A stretch of 9,233 nucleotides of DNA from Lachnospiraceae bacterium (GTDB lineage: Bacteria; Bacillota; Clostridia; Lachnospirales; Lachnospiraceae): NCBI GenBank assembly GCA_003535955.1, contig DPZM01000077.1:1-9233 (forward strand), written 5' to 3'. Both the position numbers and the translations under genes were made by a program. Under the pieces are notes generated by a model that was given only the letters and a program-made list of their open reading frames with translations, was not told the origin of the DNA and searched no databases. Within the stretch, counting starts at the first letter, position 1. Every line of letters starts with the position of its first letter. This document shows, one piece after another, positions 1 to 6,792 of this stretch.

Positions 1-635
1 CTCCCGGATATGTGGGCTATGAAGAGGGCGGTCAGCTTACAGAGGCGGTAAGGCGTAAGCCGTATTCCGTAGTCCTCTTTGATGAGATCGAGAAGGCCCA
101 TCCGGATGTCTTCAACGTCCTTCTGCAGGTACTTGACGACGGCCGTATCACGGATTCCCAGGGGCGAACGGTTGACTTTAAAAATACGATCCTGATAATG
201 ACATCCAATATCGGATCCCAGTACCTGCTTGACGGGATAGATGATGACGGAAATATTAAGAGCGATGCCGAGGATGCGGTCATGGAGGACCTTCGGGCCC
301 ACTTCAGGCCGGAATTCCTGAACCGTCTTGATGAGACGATCATGTTCAAGCCTCTTACCAGGGGCAATATAAGCGGTATCGTCAACCTGCTCATCGAAGA
401 CCTTAATAAGCGGCTTAAGGACAGGAACTTAAGCGTGCGCCTGACCGATGAGGCCATGGCTTCGGTGATCGAAGGCGGCTACGATCCGGTATACGGTGCA
501 AGACCGCTTAAGCGTTACCTGCAGAGATATGTCGAGACCTTAAGTGCCAAGCTTATCCTTTCGGGTGACCTTGCGGAAGGTGATGAGATACTTATAGATG
601 TTGCCGACGGGAAGCTTGTTGCCATGAAGCGATAA
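1..635 (+). CDS. clpB: ATP-dependent disaggregase ClpB, C-terminal part (5' end cut by window)
   Basis: This is the C-terminal quarter of ClpB, the cytosolic Hsp100 chaperone that threads aggregated proteins through a hexameric ring together with DnaK. The reading frame is open to the window edge, so about 210 residues remain of a protein normally near 860. The sequence starts inside the second AAA+ module at the substrate-gripping pore loop GYVGYEEGG (bases 6-32). Next come Walker B (VVLFDE, with the DE pair at 81-86), the sensor-1 segment LIMTSNIGS, the arginine-finger region FRPEFLNRLDE (about 302-334) and sensor 2 GARPLKR (about 498-518). The small C-terminal domain then closes the protein. 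SNIGSQYLL and the short tail favour ClpB over ClpC. The gene ends in tandem TAA codons (633-638), just before a hairpin repeat, and converges on the next gene. Upstream regulation is outside the window. Confidence 0.94.
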   Translation, partial: PGYVGYEEGGQLTEAVRRKPYSVVLFDEIEKAHPDVFNVLLQVLDDGRITDSQGRTVDFKNTILIMTSNIGSQYLLDGIDDDGNIKSDAEDAVMEDLRAHFRPEFLNRLDETIMFKPLTRGNISGIVNLLIEDLNKRLKDRNLSVRLTDEAMASVIEGGYDPVYGARPLKRYLQRYVETLSAKLILSGDLAEGDEILIDVADGKLVAMKR

Positions 636-650
636 TAAACGAAAGATTCA

Positions 651-714
651 CGGGGACAGGTTCCCTGGTTCACCTGACGAAAATGAACCGAGGAACCGTC
701 CCCCTGTTTCATTT
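651..714. repeat. Imperfect palindromic intergenic repeat (GGGGACGGTTCC family, copy A)
   Basis: A long hairpin fills the gap between the convergent clpB and AAA+ genes. Bases 652-672 pair with 684-703 around an 11-base loop. GGGGAC pairs with GTCCCC, then GGTTCC with GGAACC (one bulged A at 658), then, after a small mismatch, GGTTCA with TGAACC. The right arm plus flank (692-714) matches copy B near 7425-7447 with one difference in 23 bases. The hairpin may also stop transcription in both directions, although neither side has a clean T-run. Similar GGGGACGGTTC palindromes are, from memory, dispersed in many clostridial genomes and associated with REP/IS200-like Y1 transposases. No transposase is present here. 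Confidence 0.75.
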
Positions 715-2192
715 TATAAATCTTCGGGCATTATCTGCATAAGGGTATTGCTGGCCGATGTTCCGTCCTCACCGATCTCTAAGATGAGGCGGTTGGCCTG
801 ATTGGATATGACCTGTTCGAAATAATTACGTACCGAACGGGCATTACCGAAGTTCTCGCCTTCGTAATACCTTAGCTGTGAAATGCGGTTTATTATATAA
901 GGATAGAGGGACTGATCGATAAAATAGTCCTGTTTTGTACAATTGATAAGGAATATCCGGGCCAGTTCCTCATCCGAATAATCATTAAAGAATAAGTACT
1001 TGCTGAAACGTGACTTAAGTCCGGGATTGGAATTAATGAACCTCTCCATAAGGTCCGGGTAACCTGCAACGATGACCACAAGCCTGTCACGGTAGTCCTC
1101 CATAAGCTTAAGCAGGGTATCTATTGCCTCCTGGCCGTAATCACCTTCCCTGTCGCTCACAAGAGTATATGCTTCATCTATAAACAGAACCCCGTCAAGG
1201 GCTGATTCTACAAGATCATGGACCTTCTGTGCTGTCTGGCCCATGTAACCTGCAACAAGACCCGAACGGTCCGTCTCAACAAGGTGGCCCTTGTTAAGAA
1301 TACCAAGCGAATGATAGGCCTCCCCCATCTTGCGGGCGATCGTCGTCTTACCAGTACCGGGATTGCCGGCGAACACCATATGTCGTGATATCTCGGTTGA
1401 TTTAAGGCCCTTCATCCTGCGAAGCTTCTGCACCATCATCAGGTTGACCATATCATGGACTTCCTTCTTGACAGCATAGAGGCCTATGAGAGAATCAACC
1501 TCTTCAAGGACCTGACTTACATCCTTCTTGACCTCATTGCTTTCCTTGGCAAACAGGGTTGCATTATCTTCTTCAACCTGCTCACGGAGGGTACGTTCTC
1601 TCTGCACACCCTGCGCCGTGGCACTGTTGCTTAAACCGGGGGCAGCCATGCTCACCTGGCGTGATCCTTCCCTCTTATAAACCGTATCTCCGTTTATAAG
1701 TTCATCATTCTCTTCTATCTGTTCGATATACTGGGTACATAGATTGGAAAAATGCTGAAGGAGCATGACCGGATACTGAAGGCGCATGCAGTCGCAGTTG
1801 ATGACAAGATTGCCTACCAGAACAAATGTGTCTATTATCTCCCTGGCGCTTACAAGATAGCACTTACCGCCCATGTTGGCATCCTTCTCCTCATGGGCTA
1901 TGATCTGCAGGCTCTTCGGTACATGCCTTAGTATTGAATCCTCACCGATAATGTTGTCGCCGAAGTTCTTCTTTAAGATATCCTCATCGATAAGTATCTG
2001 GAACATGACATTTATGGTCATGACCTCGGGCTCCGACATCTTACCGTCGCTGCGCGCCAAAAAATAAGCTATATTCAACGCTTCATCCCTGAACATGTTA
2101 TACAGCTCATCCTTATTGTTCCTGTTTATATCTCCACCATACATGGAGCATATGTCCCTGCATTTTTTAAGCGCCGCAAAAGCCGGATTCAT
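714..2192 (-). CDS. CbbX/SpoVK-type AAA+ ATPase with TerB-like N-terminal domain
   Basis: A 492-residue cytosolic AAA+ protein of the CbbX/SpoVK/EccA clade. Members are hexameric remodelling ATPases, but the client of this one cannot be read from sequence. Residues 30-160 are helical. The stretch ALNIAYFLARSDGKMSEPE (38-56) resembles the acidic TerB-like fold of tellurite-resistance proteins. Residues 165-235 look like a polar linker. The ATPase domain shows Walker A GNPGTGKTT (276-284), pore-loop GYMGQT (315-320), Walker B VLFIDEAY (335-342), sensor 1 IVAGY (374-378), arginine finger in LKSRFSKY (R395) and sensor 2 GNARSVRN (449-456). All catalytic motifs look intact. The ATG at 2192 has AGGAAGGG (2201-2208) eight bases upstream. 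The gene converges on clpB and diverges from the CarD gene, with which it shares a regulatory gap. The AAA+ class is firm, the TerB-like assignment is moderate, and the function is unknown. Confidence 0.88.
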   Translation of the reverse strand: MNPAFAALKKCRDICSMYGGDINRNNKDELYNMFRDEALNIAYFLARSDGKMSEPEVMTINVMFQILIDEDILKKNFGDNIIGEDSILRHVPKSLQIIAHEEKDANMGGKCYLVSAREIIDTFVLVGNLVINCDCMRLQYPVMLLQHFSNLCTQYIEQIEENDELINGDTVYKREGSRQVSMAAPGLSNSATAQGVQRERTLREQVEEDNATLFAKESNEVKKDVSQVLEEVDSLIGLYAVKKEVHDMVNLMMVQKLRRMKGLKSTEISRHMVFAGNPGTGKTTIARKMGEAYHSLGILNKGHLVETDRSGLVAGYMGQTAQKVHDLVESALDGVLFIDEAYTLVSDREGDYGQEAIDTLLKLMEDYRDRLVVIVAGYPDLMERFINSNPGLKSRFSKYLFFNDYSDEELARIFLINCTKQDYFIDQSLYPYIINRISQLRYYEGENFGNARSVRNYFEQVISNQANRLILEIGEDGTSASNTLMQIMPEDL

Positions 2193-2238
2193 ATATGGTA
2201 CCCTTCCTGTTATTTATACACAAATGCCCATCCCGCAT

Positions 2239-2247
2239 ATTTTAACA
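2239..2247 (-). promoter_or_regulatory. Candidate extended -10 promoter for the AAA+ gene
   Basis: On the minus strand TGT precedes TAAAAT, giving an extended -10 element whose start site would be near 2232, about 40 bases before the ATG. No good -35 lies 17 bases upstream. A TTGACT (2303-2308, minus) next to the palindrome is a better -35 but lacks a matching -10 (TAAGAC at 17 bases). This is the weakest promoter call in the window. Confidence 0.3.
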
Positions 2248-2290
2248 TATAATGGTTCACTTTGGTATATAAAACATACGTCTTATCTGT

Positions 2291-2323
2291 GTCATATTAG
2301 TCAGTCAATATGACCGGTCATAT
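2291..2323. promoter_or_regulatory. 16-bp perfect palindrome with an extra half-site (putative operator)
   Basis: ATATGACCGGTCATAT (2308-2323) is a perfect palindrome. A further GTCATAT lies at 2291-2297, the same sequence as the right half (2317-2323). It sits in the divergent gap upstream of the AAA+ gene, touching a TTGACT that could be a minus-strand -35. The size and symmetry suit a dimeric regulator, but no regulator family can be named from this alone. An 8-base inverted repeat, CAAATGCC (2221-2228) with GGCATTTG (2324-2331), brackets this whole stretch. Confidence 0.45.
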
Positions 2324-2362
2324 GGCATTTGTAAAAAAATATTCGAGTTTATAAAAAATTCA

Positions 2363-2393
2363 TTGGAATTTTCCCGCGTAATAGTGGTAATAT
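2363..2393 (+). promoter_or_regulatory. Candidate promoter for the CarD-family gene
   Basis: TTGGAA (2363-2368) and TAATAT (2388-2393) are separated by 19 bases, which is long. TGG directly before TAATAT makes an extended -10 that could compensate. The start site would be near 2400, leaving an unusually long leader of about 124 bases before the ATG at 2524. Confidence 0.42.
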
Positions 2394-2445
2394 AGTGATA
2401 TCGGGGGTATAAATTCATTTCTGAACCCATTGTTTGCCGCCGAAT

Positions 2446-2484
2446 GTCATAAGGGGGTACCGCTTGCGGTGGATTCCTTATGAC
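2446..2484 (+). promoter_or_regulatory. Stem-loop in the CarD leader (possible cis-regulatory RNA or operator)
   Basis: GTCATAAGG (2446-2454) pairs perfectly with CCTTATGAC (2476-2484). Inside, ACCGC (2459-2463) faces GCGGT (2466-2470), separated from the outer stem by small internal loops. It lies between the predicted start site and the ribosome site (AGGAG, 2511-2515). No T-run follows, so it is not an ordinary terminator, and I do not recognise a known riboswitch. The arms share the core GTCATA/TATGAC with the palindrome near 2308, so it could instead bind the same protein as DNA. Confidence 0.45.
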
Positions 2485-2523
2485 CTGTGAGGGGGGCTTT
2501 TCATCAGATTAGGAGTGTGAACT

Positions 2524-3042
2524 ATGTACAATGTGAATGATGTTGTAGTCTACGGCAATCAGGGCGTTTGTGAAGTCGTTAACATCGGCACTCTGTCCAT
2601 GTCAATGGTTGACAAAAAGAAGGAGTATTATACCCTGCGTCCTTTCTATCATCAGGATGCCGCTGTTTATGTGCCGGTAGACAACGTAACCACTGTAATG
2701 CGTCCGGTCATTTCCAGGAAGGAGGCAGAATCACTCATCAAGCGTATACCCGATATTGAGCATGCCTGGATCATCAACGAGCAGGAACGCGAAACCCAAT
2801 ATAAGACAGCCCTTAGAACCTGTGACTGCGAGGAACTGGTCAAGATCATCAAGGCCCTGTACAAACGCAAGAAATCCCGGATCGATGCCGGGAAGAAGGT
2901 AACCGTGGTCGATGAGCGATATTTCAAACAGGCCGAGAATCAGTTGTATGAAGAACTTGCCTATGCGCTGAATATGAACAAGAACGAAATAGGCGAATAT
3001 ATAACCAAAAGCATGAAAGCAAGCAAAAAACAAGCCGGTTGA
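2524..3042 (+). CDS. CarD/CdnL-family RNA polymerase-binding regulator
   Basis: A 172-residue protein of the CarD_CdnL_TRCF family. Characterised members bind the RNA polymerase beta subunit through an N-terminal Tudor-like domain and stabilise the open promoter complex. The N-terminus (residues 1-60) has the expected pattern, with VNDVVVYGNQGVCEV followed by YYTLRPFY and VYVPVDN. Residues 64-165 form the helical, basic domain that contacts upstream DNA in the family, including KALYKRKKSR. Length fits the family (about 160-170). The ATG has AGGAG (2511-2515) eight bases upstream. The gene is monocistronic, with a long structured leader, and its last codons form the left arm of an intrinsic terminator. 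Family assignment is secure. Whether it acts globally, like mycobacterial CarD, or on a subset of promoters cannot be told; firmicute genomes can carry several homologues, so no gene symbol is given. Confidence 0.92.
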   Translation: MYNVNDVVVYGNQGVCEVVNIGTLSMSMVDKKKEYYTLRPFYHQDAAVYVPVDNVTTVMRPVISRKEAESLIKRIPDIEHAWIINEQERETQYKTALRTCDCEELVKIIKALYKRKKSRIDAGKKVTVVDERYFKQAENQLYEELAYALNMNKNEIGEYITKSMKASKKQAG

Positions 3043-3055
3043 ACCGGCTTGTTTT
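3027..3055. terminator. Bidirectional intrinsic terminator between the CarD and DUF3048 genes
   Basis: A 13-base perfect stem, AAAACAAGCCGGT (3027-3039) with ACCGGCTTGTTTT (3043-3055), has the CarD stop codon TGA (3040-3042) as its three-base loop. On the plus strand the stem runs into TTTTATT. On the minus strand the A-run at 3025-3030 becomes a T-run. It can therefore end transcripts of both convergent genes. The DUF3048 stop lies 31 bases away. Confidence 0.92.
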
Positions 3056-3085
3056 ATTCACATTATTATCTTTACTTCGATTCTT

Positions 3086-4210
3086 CTATTCAATACTCAG
3101 ACCGCTCCAGATATCATCGGGAACAAGCGCTACATAAGTACGTCCTGTGTTGATCTGGATCTCATCACCGTTCTTATCATAGTAAAGGGTCGGTGACAGC
3201 TCATCTTCCTTGGACCATGTTATAGGAATACACTTACCGTTTGTGATGTAATAACCGTCACGGTTGTAATCGATCGAATGGAACATCATGTATCCGTTGT
3301 TATCGAACTGAACGTAGCGGCAGTTCTGTATAAGCAGGTTCTTGAAGGAAAGCTGCTCGTCATTGTTGCCTGCATCCACATGCTTCTGACCGTATTCGGA
3401 ATAGAGGTAGGTTCCGCTTGCTTCATCATAATCAAGATAGGGCTTGTTGTGCTTATAAGGCATCTGAACATGTGTTGCCGACTTGGCATCCGAATACTGG
3501 GACAGATCATTGGGTGCGCTGTCAGGTGCGAACTTATAATGAGGTCCCTTGTAGTAATCATTGTATGTCTTGGAATACTTGGGATGTGACGCAAAGTTCT
3601 TGTCTATATCACCCTCTAAAATGTACTCCGTGAACTCCCTGGACTTACCGTTATTTACACGTGAGAATGTACCTGAGAAATTCTCTACATAATCCTTGGC
3701 CATGTAATCATCGATATAGAAAGGACCGCCGTCATGACATACAATCGCATTCCATTCAGGTATTATCTGAAGGTTGGTAGGTCTTGTACTTCTTATTGAT
3801 CCTATCTGCTTAACCGAATTGTAATCCTTGAAAAGAACCATGAAACGGGTTACACCGTCATTGGCTGTCGAGTTGGTCATCTCATATACAACATCAGACT
3901 GGGACAAGCCGTAATGCGGCAGTGCCGTCTTCTCGTTATCTACCATCGCTGCTATAGGTCTCTGGTCCTTAAGCGCTTCATCTATCCACTCATTGGTGAG
4001 CTCGCTGCGATACATGCCTTCACGTGATTCCTCGGTTACTTCCTCGCTTGACACTTCAACCGCCGGTGCCTGATCATCGGTCTGCAGCTGTATTACAGGC
4101 TGATCGCCCGAGGATGCAGGTGTATCCTCTTCCTCTTCGTCCTTACTGCATCCGCCAAAAACAAGTGCCGTTGACAGAGCCAAAAGCAGGAATAAATATT
4201 TCTTCTTCAT
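3086..4210 (-). CDS. DUF3048 (YerB-like) lipoprotein
   Basis: A 374-residue predicted surface lipoprotein. I place the start at 4210 (MKKKYLF), because GGGAGG lies five bases upstream; the ATG at 4228 would put that ribosome site inside the coding region. The signal peptide (1-20) has KKK, a leucine-rich core and FGGC with C21 as the lipidation site; F at -3 is a little unusual. Residues 24-70 are acidic and low-complexity, a likely tether. The DUF3048 N-terminal domain follows from about 84, with RPIAAMVDN, GLSQSDVVYE, GVTRFMVLF, IGSIRSTRP and VCHDGG. The C-terminal DUF3048 domain contains ITWSKEDELSPTLYYDKNG and GRTYVALVP near the end. YerB of Bacillus is the named relative; its biochemical role is unknown to me. 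The lipid anchor would be added by the Lgt encoded downstream in this window. Confidence 0.88.
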   Translation of the reverse strand: MKKKYLFLLLALSTALVFGGCSKDEEEEDTPASSGDQPVIQLQTDDQAPAVEVSSEEVTEESREGMYRSELTNEWIDEALKDQRPIAAMVDNEKTALPHYGLSQSDVVYEMTNSTANDGVTRFMVLFKDYNSVKQIGSIRSTRPTNLQIIPEWNAIVCHDGGPFYIDDYMAKDYVENFSGTFSRVNNGKSREFTEYILEGDIDKNFASHPKYSKTYNDYYKGPHYKFAPDSAPNDLSQYSDAKSATHVQMPYKHNKPYLDYDEASGTYLYSEYGQKHVDAGNNDEQLSFKNLLIQNCRYVQFDNNGYMMFHSIDYNRDGYYITNGKCIPITWSKEDELSPTLYYDKNGDEIQINTGRTYVALVPDDIWSGLSIE

Positions 4211-4259
4211 AAAAACCTCCCTTACCATGGATCATTCCCCTATTAACACTACTCATGAT

Positions 4260-4288
4260 ATGATACCACAAAATAATGTATAAGTCAC
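4260..4288 (-). promoter_or_regulatory. Promoter for the DUF3048 lipoprotein gene
   Basis: On the minus strand GTGACT (4283-4288) is followed after 17 bases by TATCAT (4260-4265). TGG directly before the latter gives an extended -10. The start site is predicted near 4253, about 43 bases before the ATG at 4210. It lies in the 114-base gap after the SGNH gene, where I see no terminator, so read-through from the acyltransferase operon is also possible. Confidence 0.52.
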
Positions 4289-4324
4289 TGAAAAAATGTA
4301 CAACTTTAGGGCAATTTCACGAAT

Positions 4325-5323
4325 CTATTTAATATATCTGTCCAAAAGCTCTCCTGTATAAACCCCTGCACCCTTCTCATTAAGGTGAGAAGAATCTCCG
4401 AAATAAGCATTATCGTAGCAGGGAATGGAAATCTCAAAAGTCATTTCGGGATTGTCATTCCTGAACTGCTCCATATAGCTTGTATACTCGGAAACATAGC
4501 CAGCATCAAGGGCCTTATAGGAGGCTTCGTTCATCGGGGCCTGCAGTACGAAGGTCTCAATATCATTATCCTCGCACAGCTTCAGAAGAAGGGCAAAATA
4601 ACGGGTTATCAGCCTGTGTTCCCTGCCTCGTTCCATCTGCGTATAAGTAGCCTCATAATTAAGATAATCACACCCGTCCATTGTCCCGTACAGGGCATGG
4701 CCCCTCTGCGACACCTGCTCGTTATACAGAGCGCGGTTAATGCCTGTGCGCGAAAAACCGTGAGAATTGATCAGTGCGGGAAGGTAAACGTTGGGAAGCC
4801 TCAAGTATGAGCTGAAAATATATGACAGATCCGCTTCATCGACCGCATCGGACTCCTCACCGTAAAAGTCATCACCTGTGCGTCCCTTCCTGTAAACGGA
4901 AAGGGCATCAAAAAGGCTCAGATGGTGGAAATAGACGGTCCTTGTTTTATAATTGTCCATATAGGAATAATGGAAGGGAGCAAACATTATAAATACCCGC
5001 CCGGGTGCCCCGTTATTCCTGATATAGTCCCTGAGGGTATAGTACATCTCGATGGATGTGGCACCACCCATTCCGAGGTTTACATAATCATCCCCGAGGT
5101 CATTGGTAACGATATCAGCCATTGCCCTCGAATCCCCCAGGATAAGGGTTGCCCTATCCTTATCAACAGGTGAGATCCTCCCCTTCTGAACATCCTTGAC
5201 ATACTTCCACGAAGGGAACTCCTCGTCCATGTAGCCCATGGGATTTAAGGCTGTGTACCCGACAAGCAGAATAAAGGGAAGTAACGCCAATATGCACTTA
5301 AGGGAAAACTTCAAAAGCTTCAA
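4325..5323 (-). CDS. SGNH-fold membrane-anchored O-acyltransferase partner of MBOAT
   Basis: A 332-residue protein with an N-terminal membrane anchor (about 6-28) and an extracytoplasmic SGNH/GDSL-like domain. Block I is ILGDSRA (61-67) with nucleophile S65. A glycine-rich block II follows (NLGMGGA, 82-88). Near the C-terminus DSSH (310-313) gives the catalytic Asp and His, followed by LNEKGA. These spacings fit the AlgJ/AlgX/DltD/PatB-type enzymes that move an acyl group, passed across the membrane by an MBOAT protein, onto a polymer. The gene directly follows an MBOAT gene after a 50-base gap, which supports one operon and one pathway. The start is TTG at 5323; AGGAG (5330-5334) lies seven bases upstream, and no in-frame ATG fits. 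The acceptor (exopolysaccharide, peptidoglycan or secondary wall polymer) is not identifiable, since no glycosyltransferase is nearby. Confidence 0.82.
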   Translation of the reverse strand: MKLLKFSLKCILALLPFILLVGYTALNPMGYMDEEFPSWKYVKDVQKGRISPVDKDRATLILGDSRAMADIVTNDLGDDYVNLGMGGATSIEMYYTLRDYIRNNGAPGRVFIMFAPFHYSYMDNYKTRTVYFHHLSLFDALSVYRKGRTGDDFYGEESDAVDEADLSYIFSSYLRLPNVYLPALINSHGFSRTGINRALYNEQVSQRGHALYGTMDGCDYLNYEATYTQMERGREHRLITRYFALLLKLCEDNDIETFVLQAPMNEASYKALDAGYVSEYTSYMEQFRNDNPEMTFEISIPCYDNAYFGDSSHLNEKGAGVYTGELLDRYIK

Positions 5324-5362
5324 TTTCCAACTCCTGTAATATAAGTATCTTCAGGGTCCCAT

Positions 5363-5374
5363 ACCCTTAAGGGT
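5363..5374. repeat. Short palindrome in the MBOAT-SGNH junction
   Basis: ACCCTTAAGGGT is a perfect 12-base palindrome beginning at the end of the MBOAT stop codon and followed, on the minus strand, by GGGACCCT, which could pair with its right half as an alternative hairpin. It may tune expression of the second operon gene or mark an mRNA processing site. It could also be chance, since no T-run follows. Confidence 0.28.
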
Positions 5375-6774
5375 CAGAATGCCTGGTATAAAAATTCCTG
5401 CGTCGAAAGGTTTACCGATAAAAGGATCATTATAAAGATCAGGTAATAAACTCCCCACCTTATGTAAACCACGGTCCTATCCATCAATTGATAAACCTCG
5501 CAGCCCTTCTTCTCGCATAACAGATCAACGGCAATAAGCACAAAGATCGCAAAAATCACAAATACAAGATTCATTGTTCCAAGCCCCAGTCCGGATATGG
5601 TACCGTCAAAAAGCTGTGAGAGCCTTATGCCCGTGAAGGTACGGTTAAGCTCGTCAAGTGCTGTTGTGAATGATTCTGCCCGGAAAAATACCCAGGTAAG
5701 GCACACAAGTATATATGTATAGATGATGCAAAACCACTTGGGGAGCTTAAGCCGGTCCTTTAGCGGTGTAACCGCATGCCCGAGCACCTGATAGAGGGCA
5801 AAAAGGAGGCCCCAGATAAGAAAGTTAAGTGTCGCCCCATGCCAGATGCCGCTTATGGCAAACACGATGATAACGTTCAGGTAACGGCGCAGGGTCCCCT
5901 TCCTGCTGCCCCCGAGCGGAATATAGAGATAATCACGAAACCAGGTCGACAAAGATATATGCCATCTCCTCCAGAAGTCCGCAACGGACACGGCAAGGTA
6001 TGGCTGGCGGAAGTTCCGCATTACCCTGTAATCAAGGATCCTGGCTGCCCCCGTCGCAATAAAGGAGTAGCCGGCAAAGTCACAATAGATCCGGATACTG
6101 TAAGCAACAAGAGCTATGATCATTGGAATGCCCGTGTATTCACTGTTCCCGTATACGGTTGTCGTCAGAATCTCGAGGCGTGATACGATGACAAGCTTGA
6201 GGAAATAACCCCACAGCATTAAAAAGAGGCCCTCCTTGATTCGGATACTGTCCCATTTGTGCGGCCGGCTTATCTGAGGCAGCATATTCTTGCTCCGTTC
6301 AATCGGGCCGGACAGGATACAGGGGAAAAAGGATACAAAAAGGGCATATTTCAATATATTATGTTCGGGCCTTACTTCCTTCCTGTAACAGTCCATTATA
6401 TAGGACAGTGACTGGAAGGTATAAAAGGATATGCCCGCCGGCATGAAGACGTTTATCTCCTGCCCCGGGAACAGAATGCCCGCAAAGAAGCCCGAATATT
6501 TAAAGCAGACAAGGATCGACAGGTTGAGAATAAAACCCAATGCCAGATAGAAATTCTTAGAGCTTTTGGTCTGCGCATTGTAAACAAGCCGGCCGGCCGA
6601 CCAGGTGATGACCGTCGACACCATGAGCAGGACCGTCAGTGACCTGTCCTGACATGCATAGAAAAAATAGCTGCAAAAGAGCAGCCACAGATATTTGAAC
6701 CTGTCGGGGATCACGAAGTACAGGATCACGCATGCAGGAAAGAAAAGCAAAAACGGCAGGGAATTGAACAGCAT
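5374..6774 (-). CDS. MBOAT-family O-acyltransferase (AlgI-like)
   Basis: A 466-residue polytopic membrane protein of the AlgI/DltB/PatA branch of MBOAT. The family moves acyl, usually acetyl, groups from the cytosol across the membrane for O-acylation of a polymer. Many hydrophobic spans are visible, from residues 5-40 to 440-456. Family motifs include FYTFQSLSYIMDCY (117-130), FFPCILSGPIERS (149-161), CDFAGYS (231-237), FWRRWHISLSTWFRDYLYIPLGG (267-289), and SGIWHGA (308-314). H272 and H312 are the two conserved histidines, with H312 the catalytic candidate. Length matches AlgI-like proteins (about 460-520). The ATG at 6774 is preceded by GGGGAGG (6780-6786) at five bases. It is the first gene of a two-gene operon with the SGNH partner and is driven by a near-consensus promoter interlocked with that of lepB. 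Acceptor unknown; DltB itself is unlikely because no dltA/dltC is nearby and the sequence reads as AlgI-type. Confidence 0.93.
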   Translation of the reverse strand: MLFNSLPFLLFFPACVILYFVIPDRFKYLWLLFCSYFFYACQDRSLTVLLMVSTVITWSAGRLVYNAQTKSSKNFYLALGFILNLSILVCFKYSGFFAGILFPGQEINVFMPAGISFYTFQSLSYIMDCYRKEVRPEHNILKYALFVSFFPCILSGPIERSKNMLPQISRPHKWDSIRIKEGLFLMLWGYFLKLVIVSRLEILTTTVYGNSEYTGIPMIIALVAYSIRIYCDFAGYSFIATGAARILDYRVMRNFRQPYLAVSVADFWRRWHISLSTWFRDYLYIPLGGSRKGTLRRYLNVIIVFAISGIWHGATLNFLIWGLLFALYQVLGHAVTPLKDRLKLPKWFCIIYTYILVCLTWVFFRAESFTTALDELNRTFTGIRLSQLFDGTISGLGLGTMNLVFVIFAIFVLIAVDLLCEKKGCEVYQLMDRTVVYIRWGVYYLIFIMILLSVNLSTQEFLYQAF

Positions 6775-6792
6775 CTTAACCTCCCCGGTAAC

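Noticed and set aside
32..457. 141-codon open frame antisense to clpB
   Set aside because: It is the shadow of strongly conserved ClpB coding sequence, rich in Ser and Arg, with no supporting ribosome site seen.
2480..2512. Ten-codon leader ORF (MTCEGGFSSD) whose TAG overlaps the CarD ribosome site
   Set aside because: Stop and AGGAG overlap suggestively, but its start has no convincing ribosome site and is inside the stem arm; a short chance ORF is just as likely.
4211..4228. Upstream ATG that would add MVREVF to the DUF3048 lipoprotein
   Set aside because: The GGGAGG ribosome site would lie inside the added codons, and the extension spoils a typical MKKK lipoprotein signal peptide.
4229..4324. 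Terminator after the SGNH gene
   Set aside because: There is a T-rich stretch on the minus strand (near 4290-4300) but no GC-rich stem before it.
4385..4810. 141-codon open frame antisense to the SGNH gene
   Set aside because: The opposite strand carries intact SGNH catalytic blocks; no promoter or ribosome site argues for a second gene.
5776..6183. 135-codon open frame on the plus strand opposite the MBOAT gene
   Set aside because: The minus strand encodes a complete, motif-rich MBOAT protein here; the opposing translation is proline- and arginine-rich without recognisable features.
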